Source of the DNA: Trichobilharzia szidati
Taxonomy: Eukaryota; Platyhelminthes; Trematoda; Strigeidida; Schistosomatidae
Length of the DNA: 64,000 nt
Assembly (NCBI GenBank): GCA_944472155.2
Contig: OX235277.1
Coordinates: forward strand, 19,850,804 to 19,914,803
Direction: 5' to 3'
The position numbers and the translations under genes were made by a program. The notes under the pieces are model-generated. The model was not told the DNA's origin and did no database searches. It saw only the letters and a list, made by a program, of their open reading frames with translations. Position 1 is the stretch's first letter. Every line of letters starts with the position of its first letter. This document shows, piece after piece, positions 33,131-45,997 of this stretch.

Positions 33131-34010
33131 TTCATCTGAGACAAGCTGTGTTGGGGAAAAACAGTCACGCACCGTAAGGATTTTAACAGTTCGTATACTG
33201 ATTAATCAATCGAAACGGTTTGATTAAGTACAACGGTCGTGTAACCCTTTATTTCTTCTGTCAGGTTCAACAAGTATGAAGACACTATAATAGTTTGAAT
33301 AATCCTCATTAACGCAAACTCTGTGTCAGTGCAGTCTCACAAGCCCTGATAATTTTTGGCTGTGTTTTCTTTCAGTGTGGACATTGAAAATACTCAAGTG
33401 GATAAAAATTTTCTAACACTGCAGTCCATTTGACGTAGTGCCTAGCTCTAACACATTATATATTTACAGTTAATTCTGTGAGCACGAGATACTGCACGTT
33501 TTTCCCGTAGGAATACTCGCCTAAACAATGTTGAAAACCAATACGAATAATTTCAGGTGACTGTGAGAAATCCATTTCCCGTAGAAGGATTTCCGATGTA
33601 GGTATATAGCTATTTCCTCAGGTATCACACTGGATAGTCAAGACAATTTTTAAAATTGTCCTTCAAATATTGAAATACTTATATATTATTTTATTCACTG
33701 AAAATTATATAAGAGAAATTACTCCCAAGCTATGATGTTTGATGTTGTGAAAAAAAAATTTGGAATTTTATTTGATAAGTTGTATTGGAGGGTTTCTGTA
33801 GCAAAGTTTATAATAACTGATTCCAATTATATGGATTAATGCCCTCTAAGCAAATATTATATAGAAAATCTCAGATAGCCTCTGAAATTCTGCCTTTATT
33901 TCACAGATATATTTCTGAAATGGATGTTTTTCCTGTGGGTTTACATGATATTGACAGTGTTAAGTCGACTTGATTCATTTCAAACCGTGCCAGCGAATCT
34001 CAGTTTGTCA
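33131..34010. other. No gene seen
   Basis: AT-rich sequence with no ORF or recognised repeat. Confidence 0.5.
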
Positions 34011-34011
34011 C

Positions 34012-35880
34012 ACCCCTAAATGTGATGAAATTATGGTTTGAGAAATCAAATCACCTTCACTAACGTACTGGTGTAAAAATTGAGGAGTGGTTATCAAGAG
34101 TACATGAAGCTTAAGTTAAAGTGTGAATATTGTTAACGTGAATACAAAATTTCTCTTCTGAATACACATACTACTTATGCATACACAATTCAGTTGCTTA
34201 CATATTGTCACAATATTCATTCATGCATGAAAAACACTAAGTACGCCATCACTTCTATTGCAAAAACAAACAATGCACAGATAAATTTGAAATGATCGAT
34301 CCCCCTTTAGACGTACACTTCAAATCACTGAAAACATTAGAACGATTTCAGTGAAAATAAATCTGTCCTTATGTGCATGCATATTGACAATACATATAGA
34401 ATTTATCTCTTTACCTATTAAGTATCAATACATTCAAAATAACAAAGACGTGATCTGAAACACAATTTCAATTTTGCCGCCTGAGAAATGAGTGTTGTTT
34501 GTCAACAGTGTTTTGTTTTTGTGCTCTCATCTCACTACTTTTATGCATCAAAGAAATCAACATTTCGTCGTTTGTTGTTTACAAAAGCAGCGTGAAGATA
34601 CTAAATAGTGAAGAGATGGATAATGAATGGGCGTGGCACACGTACACCAGATCAAGGCCTCAGAATAATTCAAGAGAACGTGAAATTGTTTATCTCTGTA
34701 CTTACAAAATAAAGAATTTCGTGTGAAGATGCAGACACTTCTACTTGTGCTGACTATCAGAGAAGCGATCTGAGAGATAGGCGCTCACCACGTCGAGTGT
34801 TTGTTTCGGTATCTCTCTGCATTGTTCATTCCAGAACTCTGGTTATTTCACATTGTCGTGATGATATTGTACGGGTGACAATGAAGATTTGGAGTTATTG
34901 TATTTCTGATGATAGCCATCTCTTGATCACGATAACTCATCGTTCTCTTTTTCATTTAAAAGTATTAGGTGTTTTTCGTGCAACTATTGCTATCTTTGAT
35001 TATGAAGGACAAGATAATCGTTCCAACTTACTTTACATCAGATAATTTTGAAACCCGTAGATCGTGACTCTCTGAGCTGTGGTTCACTCGTTCGATATAG
35101 CATCCGACTATCGGACTACTTCCAAGTTCTTGATAAATTCAGGTAGACTGCCAAATCAATAGAGACTCCCAAGGAGACACACGAAAAATTGCTTATGGCC
35201 TGACGGCGAACGTCGAACATATCAGAAAAAGCAAAACAAATGTGCTCTATTTAGTTTTCGAACGAAATCTTATTTTCCTAAGGTACATATTTTCATTTTA
35301 TTTGATGAAAATTTCCCTTGTTGCACACGTTCTACACTGAATGCCTTTTCATCAGTCTAAATGTAAATTGTCGACTGCTTTAGGATACTGAGTCTCTCTA
35401 TGTCTTCATCCATTTTCACGTTGTGTATGTTTGTCCGAATTCAATCATTGTTTGAAGTGCTCATCGAATAAGTTCTCAGCTTGTTTATTGGTTGCAATTC
35501 ACATATATAGAAGTCAGTTGCTTCCGTATACTAAGCTGAGTTTTCGGATAAAGTAATTATCAAGAGGATTGAGAGTGTATCCGTTATCATCTTCGTCTAA
35601 TGACTTGTGGCTAACAGATTAGTTTTCAATTTGAAACAATGTTACCTGAACGTCACTGGTGGTTCTACTGAACCAGAAAATCTCCATTTGTGCAGAATAT
35701 CATGAGCATAATGTCACTCGAAGTGTTTAGGTTTGATAGAGAATTATCAACGAACTGATGTGGATTTCTGAATCTGATGTTTACGCGACAACGAAATGAT
35801 AAATAAACCATGCTACTTATCAGTAATAAGTACTTCACATTTGTCCACAAATTGAAATGTGATGATGACGTGATATGAAA
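34012..35880 (+). repeat. Segmental duplicate of the inner palindrome arms
   Basis: Matches 56531-58345 in direct orientation and 50278-52092 inverted, with a few percent difference. It starts at AAATGTGATGAAATTATGG. Two open frames are shared by all copies: 34499-34726 (FCALISLLLCIKEINISSFV, no ATG) and 34797-35045 (VSVSLCIVHSRTLVISHCRD, no ATG). Neither is recognised. Both may be exons of a duplicated gene or just repeat sequence. The second frame contains the hypervariable patch described for the arms. Confidence 0.85.
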
Positions 35881-36845
35881 TAAATACCATATTCTGTAAT
35901 TGCAATTTGTTTCGATGTATCCCTGGATATATCTGGAGTCAGCGTTTTACTTTGTGTTAGCAGTTGGGAAGAGATTTCATCTGAGAAAGTGTATATTACT
36001 CCACTGAGTAGTAAATTGATGAAATTGAAATATATTTACTTTTCCATTCATAGGTAATTCGAGACTCGTCAATGATAAAGAAATGCTTCCATATGTGCGA
36101 AGAGACACAAATATCTTTTCACAGTCACACGTTATTTGGACACAACCTGAAATTTTGAGAAACCTCCCCACACAAGTAAAAGCCTATGGTTAAATAATTA
36201 GAACATCGAGGAATCACAAAATTAGAAATTAGATACACGTTTGATTCAAGGAATTATTACCACCGGAATGTCAGATTCGGTGGAAGTATTCACATTTCAG
36301 TAATGTTATGTCAACTTTTTCAGAGATGATATTATCACACGTAAACTAACAGTGTTATAAAGGCTGGTCCACTAGTGTAGGGTTGACACATTATTCTCTT
36401 TGAAGAATGATCGTTCATATTTACTCACACAAAACTCTCAGATAAACATAAAATCGACTGTTTCCTCGAAATCCGCACTCGACCATTCTCCTCTTACTCC
36501 TGTAAACATTCTCAGCCGTTTAAAATACTGTTGCCTTTAAGTGAACTGTAAGTCGAGAATTTTGTTTATAAAACTGTACTTTGTAGCGAAACTCTTAGAC
36601 GGTATTAGACAAGCTATAATTACAACATGACCAATGTTGAGAAGTTGTTCATTTATCCCACTCTTTATAGAGAGAATACGACCTCTCTGAAACTATTCGG
36701 GATAATGTTCTGTTACCCTAAGCAAATGTCGGCAAATAAGAAAAATCTGTAACAAAATAGAAACTGTACACGAATGAACTTTCATCTCAGAAAGAGACTA
36801 GAGTTGTGATATCCTGAAAAAGGGATATTAATCACAGCAACGCAA
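35881..36845. other. No gene seen
   Basis: Unique sequence beyond the duplicated block. No element recognised. Confidence 0.45.
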
Positions 36846-36851
36846 ACAGCA

Positions 36852-37097
36852 GTGCTTTCCAGTCGTCTATTGGTGTCCATGGGCCTGAAAGTCAAGATCT
36901 CATATCCAACCACTCATGCGTGCATATATCTGCACATGTTTTCCTGTGGAGACAGCTGCATTCGTCACTCGATTAGTAACCTGTCTAAACGACTCACAGA
37001 ACACCATCCGAATTCTATTGAAACTAAACAGCTGCTTCGAAGTGGAGAACAGCCTGCGAAACGTTTTCAAACGTTTTCATCTCCTCTGCATTACTGA
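36852..37097 (+). pseudogene. Possible Penelope-type GIY-YIG fragment (second subgroup)
   Basis: The frame reads HMFSCGDSCIRHSISNLSKR then LTEHHPNSIETK and a stop. This recalls the C.CG..YIGRT.R.LS.R..EH.P pattern at the start of the endonuclease in another subgroup of Penelope-like elements. YIG is changed to CIR and the rest of the domain is not clear. It differs from the YIGETSR type at 12.4 kb. Confidence 0.35.
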
Positions 37098-37165
37098 AGC
37101 TTTACGCCTTCAGATAGAGCGATGGAAGCTATGAACACGAATGAATACTGTTCAGCCCCTTCTAC

Positions 37166-37334
37166 TTACATCGTAACATCCTCGTCGCTTGTCATAACTT
37201 TAGTTTCGTTTGTTGCTGCATTAGCTCTATACAACTCCTGTATTTGTCTTGACATATTCTGTGTTGTCATACTCTCCTTCGTTTCTATGTCTACCTTGAT
37301 TGCAACGTACCAAGTTATTGACTTTAGTATGTAA
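37166..37334 (-). CDS. Probable terminal coding exon, unknown protein
   Basis: After a minus-strand acceptor (GAATTGAATTACAG) at 37335, 169 nt are open to TAA at 37166-37168. The product is YILKSITWYVAIKVDIETKE, SMTTQNMSRQIQELYRANAA, TNETKVMTSDEDVTM. It has a mildly hydrophobic start and a polar, acidic tail. The opposite strand also has an open frame (37122-37334), very hydrophobic as expected for the complement of polar codons. The minus reading has the more protein-like composition. No relative recognised. Confidence 0.4.
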
Positions 37335-37867
37335 CTGTAATTCAATTCGTCTTAGGCACTGAATAATATTAACAACTAGACTCCCCATAATTCAGCTTTT
37401 TTCTTACTATCCATTCTTGTGTCAAATCTGTATATAAATTCCATAGTACAGCTAAATAAAATGAAATCGCCAAAAGTAGCCTCTTCGATGGTCTTTCAAT
37501 CGACAACATGATTTTGAATATTTTGAATTGATAAATCACAATAGAAACACTTACTGCACGTTTATTCAAATGGTCGAGAAAAATCAGACTAATAGAATCA
37601 CAAAGTAGTAATTGGAATTTCAGTTCATGCTACTTACTAGTATTAAGTAGTGCCATAAAGTTGGTCACAAATGGAAAGATGTTATACAAGAAAGAAGTAT
37701 ACATTACTCAACTTAATGCCATCAGCTGATGTTCACATGTCATGACTACAGATTTGCAGCTGGAAACGATTTCAACTTCACATCATTGCTGTAGTGTATT
37801 CGTGTTCAAACGTCAAGTGTTCAAAACACTGGTCAATAAATAATCCGAGAATATGCTTAACACAATA

Positions 37868-38035
37868 TACGTTGGTGTCCCAGTGGTAGAATACTCGCCA
37901 ACCACACTCGGGTTTCTGAATCCGGTCCCCAGCTGGCGCACTTCTTTATCTTGCTAAGCCAGTAATAACACTGTTGAAGAGGGAAGGCTGGACATGGTGC
38001 CGGCAAAAGTATCACGTACAATTGAACACCCCAGT
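37868..38035 (+). mobile_element. tRNA-derived SINE, truncated
   Basis: Head GTTGGTGTCCCAGTGGTAGA and a B-box-like GGGTTTCTGAATCCGG, then AAGCCAGTAATAACAC and GGGAAGGCTGGACATG, parallel to the SINE at 11972-12192. The RTE-like 3' end is missing. Confidence 0.65.
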
Positions 38036-38039
38036 ATTA

Positions 38040-38302
38040 AATTCATTAAATATAATTATCCTGCTCCCATTCTCTAGGTAAGCATCAAATTTTATTCCTC
38101 TATCAAAAGAACCAGATCTTTTCCTTTTTAACATTTTAGAAATACCATTCATACCTATCCACTACAGATTACCTGTAATATGAAGTCTTCGCAGAATTAT
38201 ATTTCCTGCCATCTACTAATACATACCAGAGTTTAGGCCTTACACCATCTTCCAATCTCTGACCTAGTCCTCTGTGATGGTTAAGCATGTTTCTTGAGTT
38301 CT
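38040..38302 (+). repeat. Segmental duplication block, left copy, part 1
   Basis: Matches 62030-62283 in direct orientation (TTATCCTGCTCCC.TTCTCTAG, ACCTGTAATATGAAG..TTCGCAGAATT). The block is interrupted by the RTE at 38315 and continues at 41875. Confidence 0.75.
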
Positions 38303-41300
38303 AATTGCTTCGGAGACTTACACACGCGCGCTTTTCGAAAACTGCGCTACATTTGCTCAGTTACATAAAACTCTGATTTTCGTGGAATATCTTATCAAAA
38401 AGTTGCGAAAAACTCTTACAATTATTTGACTTTGAAACACTGAATCTTTGGATATAATATTGTATATCAATAACACCTATAACTATCTATTGCCACTCTG
38501 TGCTTGATTAACACTAACTAATAGCTATAATTGTATATATATTGATGGATTTACATGTTCAAGTTGGCTCAAGTCAGTGAGTCTATGATTTTGGTATCAT
38601 TTTGGTTAACTGCAATTGACTGTGATATTATTATTGTTTTTGTCGCTTGTTACCCTTCTTGTTGTGAATTATTTTCCCATGCTGGTGTTTTTCTGCTTGT
38701 TTATTCCCTGTTTTCCTGGTTTTTAAGGGAAGCAACCCACAAGGTCGCTTCTCTCTAAATTATAAATTGATGTAACTATCCCCCTTCTCAGGCGTGAGGC
38801 TAGCAACCCCACCCTGTAAACAAACCTGCTACAGAAACTTCAGCACGATGTATCTCCTTGAGACAAAAGAAAAAGTCTTTGTGGGGACATGGAATATCCG
38901 TACTATGTACGAGATTGGCAAAGCTGCCCAGATCGCAAAAGAAATGAAAAGATACAAAATTCAAGTACTGGGAATATGTGAAAGCCGATGGAACGGGAAT
39001 GGACTCACCAAATTGTCAACGGGTGAGTCAGTGATCTACTCCGGTCACCCAGAAGATAACCACTCGCACACCGAGGGCGTGTCTATCATGATGTCAACAA
39101 CGGCAACGAAGGCCCTGATGCAATGGGAGGCGATCTCGCCCAGGATAATAACCGCCAGATTCAACTCCAAAGGAAGGAAAGTGTCAATTATACAATGCTA
39201 TGCGCCCACAAACAACGCAGACCTCGAAAAGAAAGAAGAATTCTACAGACAACTACAGGCAACAATGGACAGTACTCCAGTCGGCGATATGAAAATACTA
39301 ATGGGAGACATGAACGCCAAACTGGGATCAGACAACACAGGAAGGGAACTCATCATGGGTAGAGAAGCTCTCGGAGAAATTAATGAAAACGGAGAACTCT
39401 TCGCCGACTTCTGCGCCTTTAATGAACTAGTGATTGGTGGCAGCGTATACAAACACAAGGATATCCACAAAGCTACATGGGTGTCACCAGATGGGCGAAC
39501 CAAAAACCAAATCGGCTTCATCTCAATCTCAAGGAAGTGGAGGTGCAGGCTGCTGGACACGAAAGTAAGAAGAGGAGCAGACATTGGATCAGACCACTAT
39601 CTCGTACAAGGGACAATCCAAATCAAATTAAAAGCTTTCAGAGAATCAGGAGCTGCAGATAGGCCACAAGCCAAGTTGAACACTCAAAAACTGAAGGACC
39701 AGGACACAAAGGACATCTTCACTGCAAGTATAAAAGACAAAGCCGAGACACAAATCAACACTGGCGAAGAGGTCAGCGTCGAAAAGCACTGGAACAACTT
39801 GAAGACAGTATGGAGTCAAACATGCATGGAAGTTCTAGGCAGAAAGAAGAGACAGGACAAACAATGGCTCACTACGGACACTTGGAAACTAATAGAAGAG
39901 AGAGGGATGGTGAAACAAAAGATTCTCCAGTGCACCGATGAGCAACAAAAACAGGATTTGAACGCAAGCTACAAGACACTGAACAAAAGAGTAAAGAAGA
40001 GTGCCAGAGAAGACAAAAGAAAGTACTATGAAACCATGGCAAGTGAGGCAGAAAAGCTGCAGGCAAAGGAGACCTCGCAACACTCTACCAAACAACTAGG
40101 TACCTGTCGGGCAAACGTTTGACACAAATTAAGCCGGTAAAGGATGACAATGGAAAGTCACTCACCAAAGAAGTGGAGCAAAGGAAACACTGGGATGAAC
40201 ACTTCAAAAGACTCTTAAATCGACCACCACCTACAACGCGCCCAACAATACCAACAACGGAGACAGAGCTACCAGTGAACACCAACCCCCCGACGAAATC
40301 AGAAGTCCTGAAGGCAATCAAGATGCTAAAAGCCGGAAAAGCAGCAGGACCAGATGGAATCCCAGCAGAAGCATTGAAAATGGACCCAGAGACAACAGCG
40401 GACTTGATGACGCCACTACTGGAGAAGGTGTGGAAAGAAGGCAAAGTACCCGAGGATTGGAAGAAGGGATACTTATTCAAACTACCAAAGAAAGGAGACT
40501 TAAGTCAATGCAAGAACTGGCGGGGAATTATGCTCCTGTCCATCCCAAGCAAAATACTAAGCCGCATCATCCTGGAAAGGATCAAACAAGCCCTGGATGA
40601 AAAACTTCGACCGGAACAAGCTGGATTCAGGAGAAACAAGTCATGTATTGATCAAATCGCCACATTACGGATCATCATTGAGCAAAGCTTAGAGTGGCAG
40701 TCACCTCTCTATATCAAATTCATCGGCTTTGAAAAGGCCTTTGACAGCGTCTATCGAGAGGTGATTTGGAAACTAATTCGCTACTACGGGGTGCCACTGA
40801 CAATAATACATCTCATCCAACAGCTATACGACAATGCTGCATGCCAAGTAATCCACAATGGGAAACTTACGGAACCCTTCGAAGTGAGGACAGGAGTAAG
40901 ACAAGCTGGCTGCCTACTATCGCCAATGATTTTCTTGATTGCAGTAGACTGGATAATGCAACAAACAGTGGGCAATGAGGAGACAGGCATAAAATGGACT
41001 CACACAAAAAACTTGGAGGATCTGGACTTCGCCGATGATATATGTCTGATTCCCCACAAACTGGAAGATATGCAAGCGAAAAGCAACAAGTTAGCAGAAG
41101 AAGCATCAAAGATAGGACTTCAGATGAACATAGATAAAACAGAGGTGATGAATATTCCTGGGCAACACCACCAACAGCAACAACAACAACTGACAATAAT
41201 CAGCATAAATGGGAGGAGTCTGAAAACAGCAACCTCCTTTACCTACCTACCTGGGAAGCATCGTTTCAACTACAGGCGGAACTGACGAGGATATCAAAGC

Positions 41301-41874
41301 AAGGATCGGAAAAGCAAGACAAGCTTTCATTACTCTCAAGTCTGTGTGGAGGTCAACAACACTCAGCATCAAAAATAAGATCCGGATTTTCAACTCCAAT
41401 GTGAAGTCAGTGCTACTCACTATACGGATCAGAGACTTGCACTGCGCGTCATAAAGAGCACCTCAAACAAACTACAGACCTTCATTAACAGTTGTCTTCG
41501 CTCAATACTCAAGATCAGATGGCCGGCCAGAAAAGATCAGCAACAGGGATCTTTGGGAGCGAACCAACACAGCAGGAACCGATTGTGAAACAAATAGGCA
41601 GGAAGAAATGGAGATGGATTGGCCATACTCTGAGGAAACCATCAATTGACATCACTAGATAAGCCCTTGAGTGGAACCCGAAAGGGAAGCGGCGAGTTGG
41701 TCGTCGAAGGGTGACTTGGAGGAGGTCATGTGAAAAGGAGATGAAAAGGCGTGGTCAGACATGGAGCCAGGTGAAGACTCTAGCAGAGAACCGAACGCAA
41801 TGGAGACGCACGGCTGAAGCCCTATGTTCCTGTAGGAATTAAAGGATACAATAATAATAATAAATTGCTTCGGA
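38303..41874 (+). mobile_element. Full-length RTE (SR2-like) with 12-bp target-site duplication
   Basis: AATTGCTTCGGA at 38303-38314 and again at 41863-41874 brackets 3,548 bp that ends in (AAT)n. The related block at 62030-64000 has no such element at the matching place (about 62284-62310), which is an empty site. Order: 5' leader, APE endonuclease, linker, reverse transcriptase, C-terminal [20 protein letters not shown] region, short triplet tail. All of this fits the RTE clade (SR2 in schistosomes). RTE elements copy themselves by target-primed reverse transcription and often carry SINEs. Confidence 0.92.
38848..41285 (+). pseudogene. RTE ORF: endonuclease + reverse transcriptase, disrupted
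   Basis: Start ATG 38848 (MYLLETKEKVFVGTWNIRT); an upstream GTG at 38794 is in frame but unlikely. Endonuclease: N16 (TWN), E45 (CESRW), YAPTN, GDMNAKLG near residue 150 and SDH near 235. The expected NQID motif reads NQIG. The first frame stops at 40122 and a frameshift leads into the frame 40119-41285. RT: GKAAGPDGIPAEALK, KLPKKGD, RPEQAGFRRNKSC, then IGFEKAFDSV, where the first, catalytic Asp is Gly, and LDFADDICL intact. Another shift near 41250 throws the reading out. The rest of the C-terminus (ARIGKARQAF..., [10 protein letters not shown]...) is visible to about 41840 in other frames. It cannot make an active enzyme. Confidence 0.9.
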
Positions 41875-44250
41875 ATCTGTGATATACTTTCTTTGATCAT
41901 TCTGATGTATACTGAAATCACTGGGAGATGTCCGATTCTCATTGGCTGAATGTCAGTAGTTTGCTTATAACTGATATTTCAGTGAGAACAATCCTATCAA
42001 GTCGATAAACTTTAGAATTTCATAGTTCATCTAGAGGGTATCAGTGTTTTCACTAGTGCAAATTTCGCTCTCCCTCTTTCAATGAGGAACTTCAGAATTC
42101 CTAATGGACAGAGAATCTTATTTTTTCTACAATGCATCTTTTCAATCAGCAATATTGGGTTAACTTCAAATTATTAATAATACCTTGGTGAGCACATCAT
42201 GACAGTATTGTCGTAAGTAGCTGCTTTTGCACACTAACGCACATATTCTGAAATGTATATGTGCAAAACGGTGAACGATTTTATGGCAAACATCGATATA
42301 AGATAGAACAAAATTCCACCATATGCTGTTGAACAGATTGATTCGAAACATGCATCAAATGCTATGTCCGATCTAGACCGAAAGACATCTCAGAAATCAA
42401 TGCCTATTAACACGTATGGCGAAATCAGAAGGCATACTTAACTGTAGACCACACGCTGCTGTAATTCTAGTACTGAAATCGATTGGACAAGTGACTGTTA
42501 ATCCCATCTAACTGATCTCGGATTCTGACCTAGTTCCTGAAATCAAAGTGTGATCATTTGGGCGTTATTTGTGATGACTGAAGCAGTTTAAACCCCTTGC
42601 CAATACGTTTTAGAGCCGATGTAAGCGAGAATATTTAACGACTACATGACAATGTTACAACTGGATTCAACAACATCGGAATTTACAAGTGGACGATCTA
42701 GTACTAGTGACAACAGAAACCACATCGCTTAAATGCTGGCTGAAATGAGTAGATGCAAGTGTCATAAATTTCTCTGACTGAAGAATTTAAAGAGTAGAAA
42801 TTAGCACACCTAGAGGTGAAATCAGCCACGACTTCCGCAAAACTTACTTATAAGAAGGCATTGATGAACGGTAGCTGTCGTTAAGGATACAACTTCCACT
42901 AGTGGATGTGGACGTGTCGAGGGTAGATCGTAACGTTTTTGTACACATTCAGAAATTATTTTAGAGTGAACGAAACTAGTTTTCAAGGACCTGTGTAAAT
43001 CACCTTCTTATCTGTTCATTATCACCTATTCTGAAGGGAATCAGCGACTGCCTGTTTAAAATTTTGGCTGTCAAATCCTCCATCAATCTATTGCATATAT
43101 TTTCTCTCATTCACTTTGTTTAGTTATAGTAATATATGGCCTCTAGTAGTATTATTTACTCTGGCGAAAATTCGAAACATTTACAGACCGCCGATCCTCA
43201 GATTTCTACTAAAATTGAGAAGAAGGCTTATCCTCGGTGGTAGTTTATCCCAGTACATGAGACGACCGTTCATGAGTCGTGTCTTTAGTTCACAAAACGT
43301 ACTCCCGAAGTTTTTATGATTGGCATTCATCCAAATATCACGTATTTCTCGAAGAATACATAGAAGAGATATCATAATGGTGGAGTGATTTGAGCTTCTG
43401 GCCAGATACAACCATGTCACATTATCTACTGCCACTTAATCTTTTATTTGAAGATCCCGGACGAAAAGATAATATCATGTAATGAACTCCACTGAAAATT
43501 ATGTACATTATATAAACACTGTTTCAGAATAAAGCTGTTACCATTATTACTAGTATCGAATACCTGTTACTAGTGAGTAGTATCAGCTTATATTTTATTT
43601 ACCATTCCGTTACTCCGTAACCAAAGTTGCTGATTTTCATGGCAATTCACTTCAAAATTTGTCATTGCAATCCCTCAGTAAAGTCAATTATGAACAGGGA
43701 AGTAAATATCGATGAGACCGATGTGTTTTTCATACATTTAAATCGATTTGTTCTCTTACGTAAATATTCTAATTTCATATACAATCAAGGGTGAGAGATT
43801 TGTTTCCACACAAATCCTTTGAACGCCCCATTCCAGTCTGCCTTCACGTCAACTTCTCACTGTCAGTCTTTTCAGTAATATATAAAGATTGTCTTTCTCA
43901 GTGAATTTTACCAAATTTGGACTTCTTCAATGCAGACATGAGTACAAAAGCTGAGCACAATGAGAATGCAACGTTCATCACTCACGTTGTTTCGCCAATA
44001 ATGCGCACCAGATTACATAATCAACTAAACTCGCAAATAATATGCATACGGATATGTACAATTCTTTTCGATGCTAACTCGTCCTCCTGATGTAAGCTGA
44101 AAACACGTAAAATATCAACTTTTATAATAATAAAGATGAATACATTTCATTTCATATGGTTTTCATCGGTTGCGAAAACGTGAATATTAAACAATATATG
44201 CGATCAATCTGACACAATTTAGACACTCTAGAAGTGAATAACTATATCAT
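41875..44250 (+). repeat. Segmental duplication block, left copy, part 2
   Basis: Matches 62305-64000 in direct orientation. The first half is moderately diverged (CACTGGGAGATGTCC against CACTAGGAGATGTCC), while 43610-44250 is almost identical to 63345-63999. The right copy lacks the part around 43105-43580. Pieces 42487-42591 and 43133-43610 also appear in the palindrome spacer. A minus-strand frame at 43181-43435 (WLYLARSSNHSTIMISLLCI...) is open in both copies of that piece; it is not recognised. Confidence 0.8.
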
Positions 44251-45997
44251 TTTATGAGAGTACAACTCAAGTGAGGTTCGAATGATATAGGAAGTTAGAC
44301 CAATCTATAGTGAACCAAATAGAGACAGTGACCACGTTTAAACCGCTCTCACTCTCGGATCCAATGGAAGTGCACCTCAACGATTTAACGCCGTCATCAC
44401 CTAATGTAACAATGAAATTGTTTCGATTGCCTTAATAATAAATAACTTATACTATTTCATGCAGTGATATCCTTCCGCTCCATGAAAATTATGAAATACC
44501 CTTATGCATGAAGGGGTTCTCATGTGTGTTTTTTAAATGCCAACTTATTGATAACAGCCTAATCGATGTTTGTGGTGTGAGAAATACAAGAGAATGAGTG
44601 ATATAAAATTAACTGATTTTATCATTAAATATTTTCTATACTGACTTTTCATACGACGATGTTGTTTGATTCATGACTGACCTTCTCTCTTTACCATTTT
44701 TATTATCGACTGCTAAATTACGTGATTTCTTCGAATGCCTTAGCCGAATGGGGAACCTACACTTGCCACATTCCCAACATATCACGATTAATGGTACACA
44801 TTGAAACAGTGTTCAATCACTTATGACAATGATCCAAACAAGACATGAAGCAATGATATTTTGCGAACTTAGAAAACCACGCATTTCTCAGTCCAAGCAG
44901 TCCTGTTTAGTCACAGGTTGCTTCGCTGACAAAAACTTTGGAAGTTACATTTTACAATTCTTTTTCGAACATCCGATCAGAATGCATGGAACCGCGAGTG
45001 TCATGCTTAAGCTAAAATGTTCTTCACTGCAAATCACGCCGTATAGACGAGTCCGGATAATCAACGATTTCCCGCCATTTGTTAAATATTTTACAAATCA
45101 ACAAATTAGTCACGTTCGAATGTGGAATAATCCATAGGTGAACTTTCAGGAGGTTTCCACTGTCTAAATTTCTTTAAGCTGTTTTGAACACAAATGAATT
45201 TTTTTGTATAATATGCATCCTAATACTCTGTTTGATGCTGCGTAGAACACTACGCAAAAGTAACTTGTAGGGCCACATTGTATGTTTCGATATTTCGTAC
45301 TTGGTCATTGAAATAGATAACCTGATTCACACATTGACTATTTCAGTAACGTTGAACAACTAGCTGAGAATTCAGGTTCTGTCAAGTTTTGGCTCCTACA
45401 CACATGAACAGACGCTTTCTACACAAAATGAAATGACTGCCTGACTGACTGAAATGTTTTCTCAGATAATTCACAGACTTCCACAAGGCTTAAGACGTGA
45501 AGAGTTGTTGATTCACCTTAAAGTAGTGTAATTAGCTATCTCATTCTTTAATGGAATAGCTGCAGTGATGATTAGTGTGAATGGTATGCAAATCCTAAAG
45601 CTAATAATATTTAGGCCAACTGTTATGTTTTCAATGTACCACTAGGTTGGGCATCCATTTTCATGCCATGGTGTTGAATATCATAATGAAAATAAGGGGA
45701 GATATAATCCTCTTCAGCACTCAAGAAGTCGTGTATTTGGAGATCATCCTAAGACACAGTTCTCGTATTTCTTTAGGCGTCACTCGAATATATCACATTT
45801 TGAGGTGGATATCATTTACTGCCAGAATCAATCAGTTGATTCTCAAAGACATATTACTTCCAATAAAGTCTGTTCATGATTTCTTGGAGCGTATGAACGA
45901 AATTTTACAGATATCAGACATATCAAGTAAATTTTACATAAGTTCACAGAAGTAGACATTCGAGTGAATGTAGATCGTGATACCGGCGAATATGAGA
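44251..45997. other. No element recognised; two unexplained ORFs
   Basis: ORF 44823-45137 has ATG and 104 codons (MTMIQTRHEAMIFCELRKPR, ending QQISHVRMWNNP). ORF 45647-45955 has 102 codons without an ATG at its start. Both have a mixed, protein-like composition but no motif I recognise and no neighbouring splice evidence strong enough to call a gene. Confidence 0.35.

Noticed and set aside
38060..38080. Zero-length recursive splice site (TTCTCTAG|GTAAGC)
   Set aside because: The duplicate at 62057 does not keep the GTAAG, so there is no sign of conservation.
40085..40480. 131-codon minus-strand ORF opposite the RTE
   Set aside because: Complement of the RTE linker and RT region; composition mirrors the sense codons and there is no independent motif. 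The same applies to the antisense frames at 39243-39584, 54870-55100, 55330-55641 and 55988-56302.
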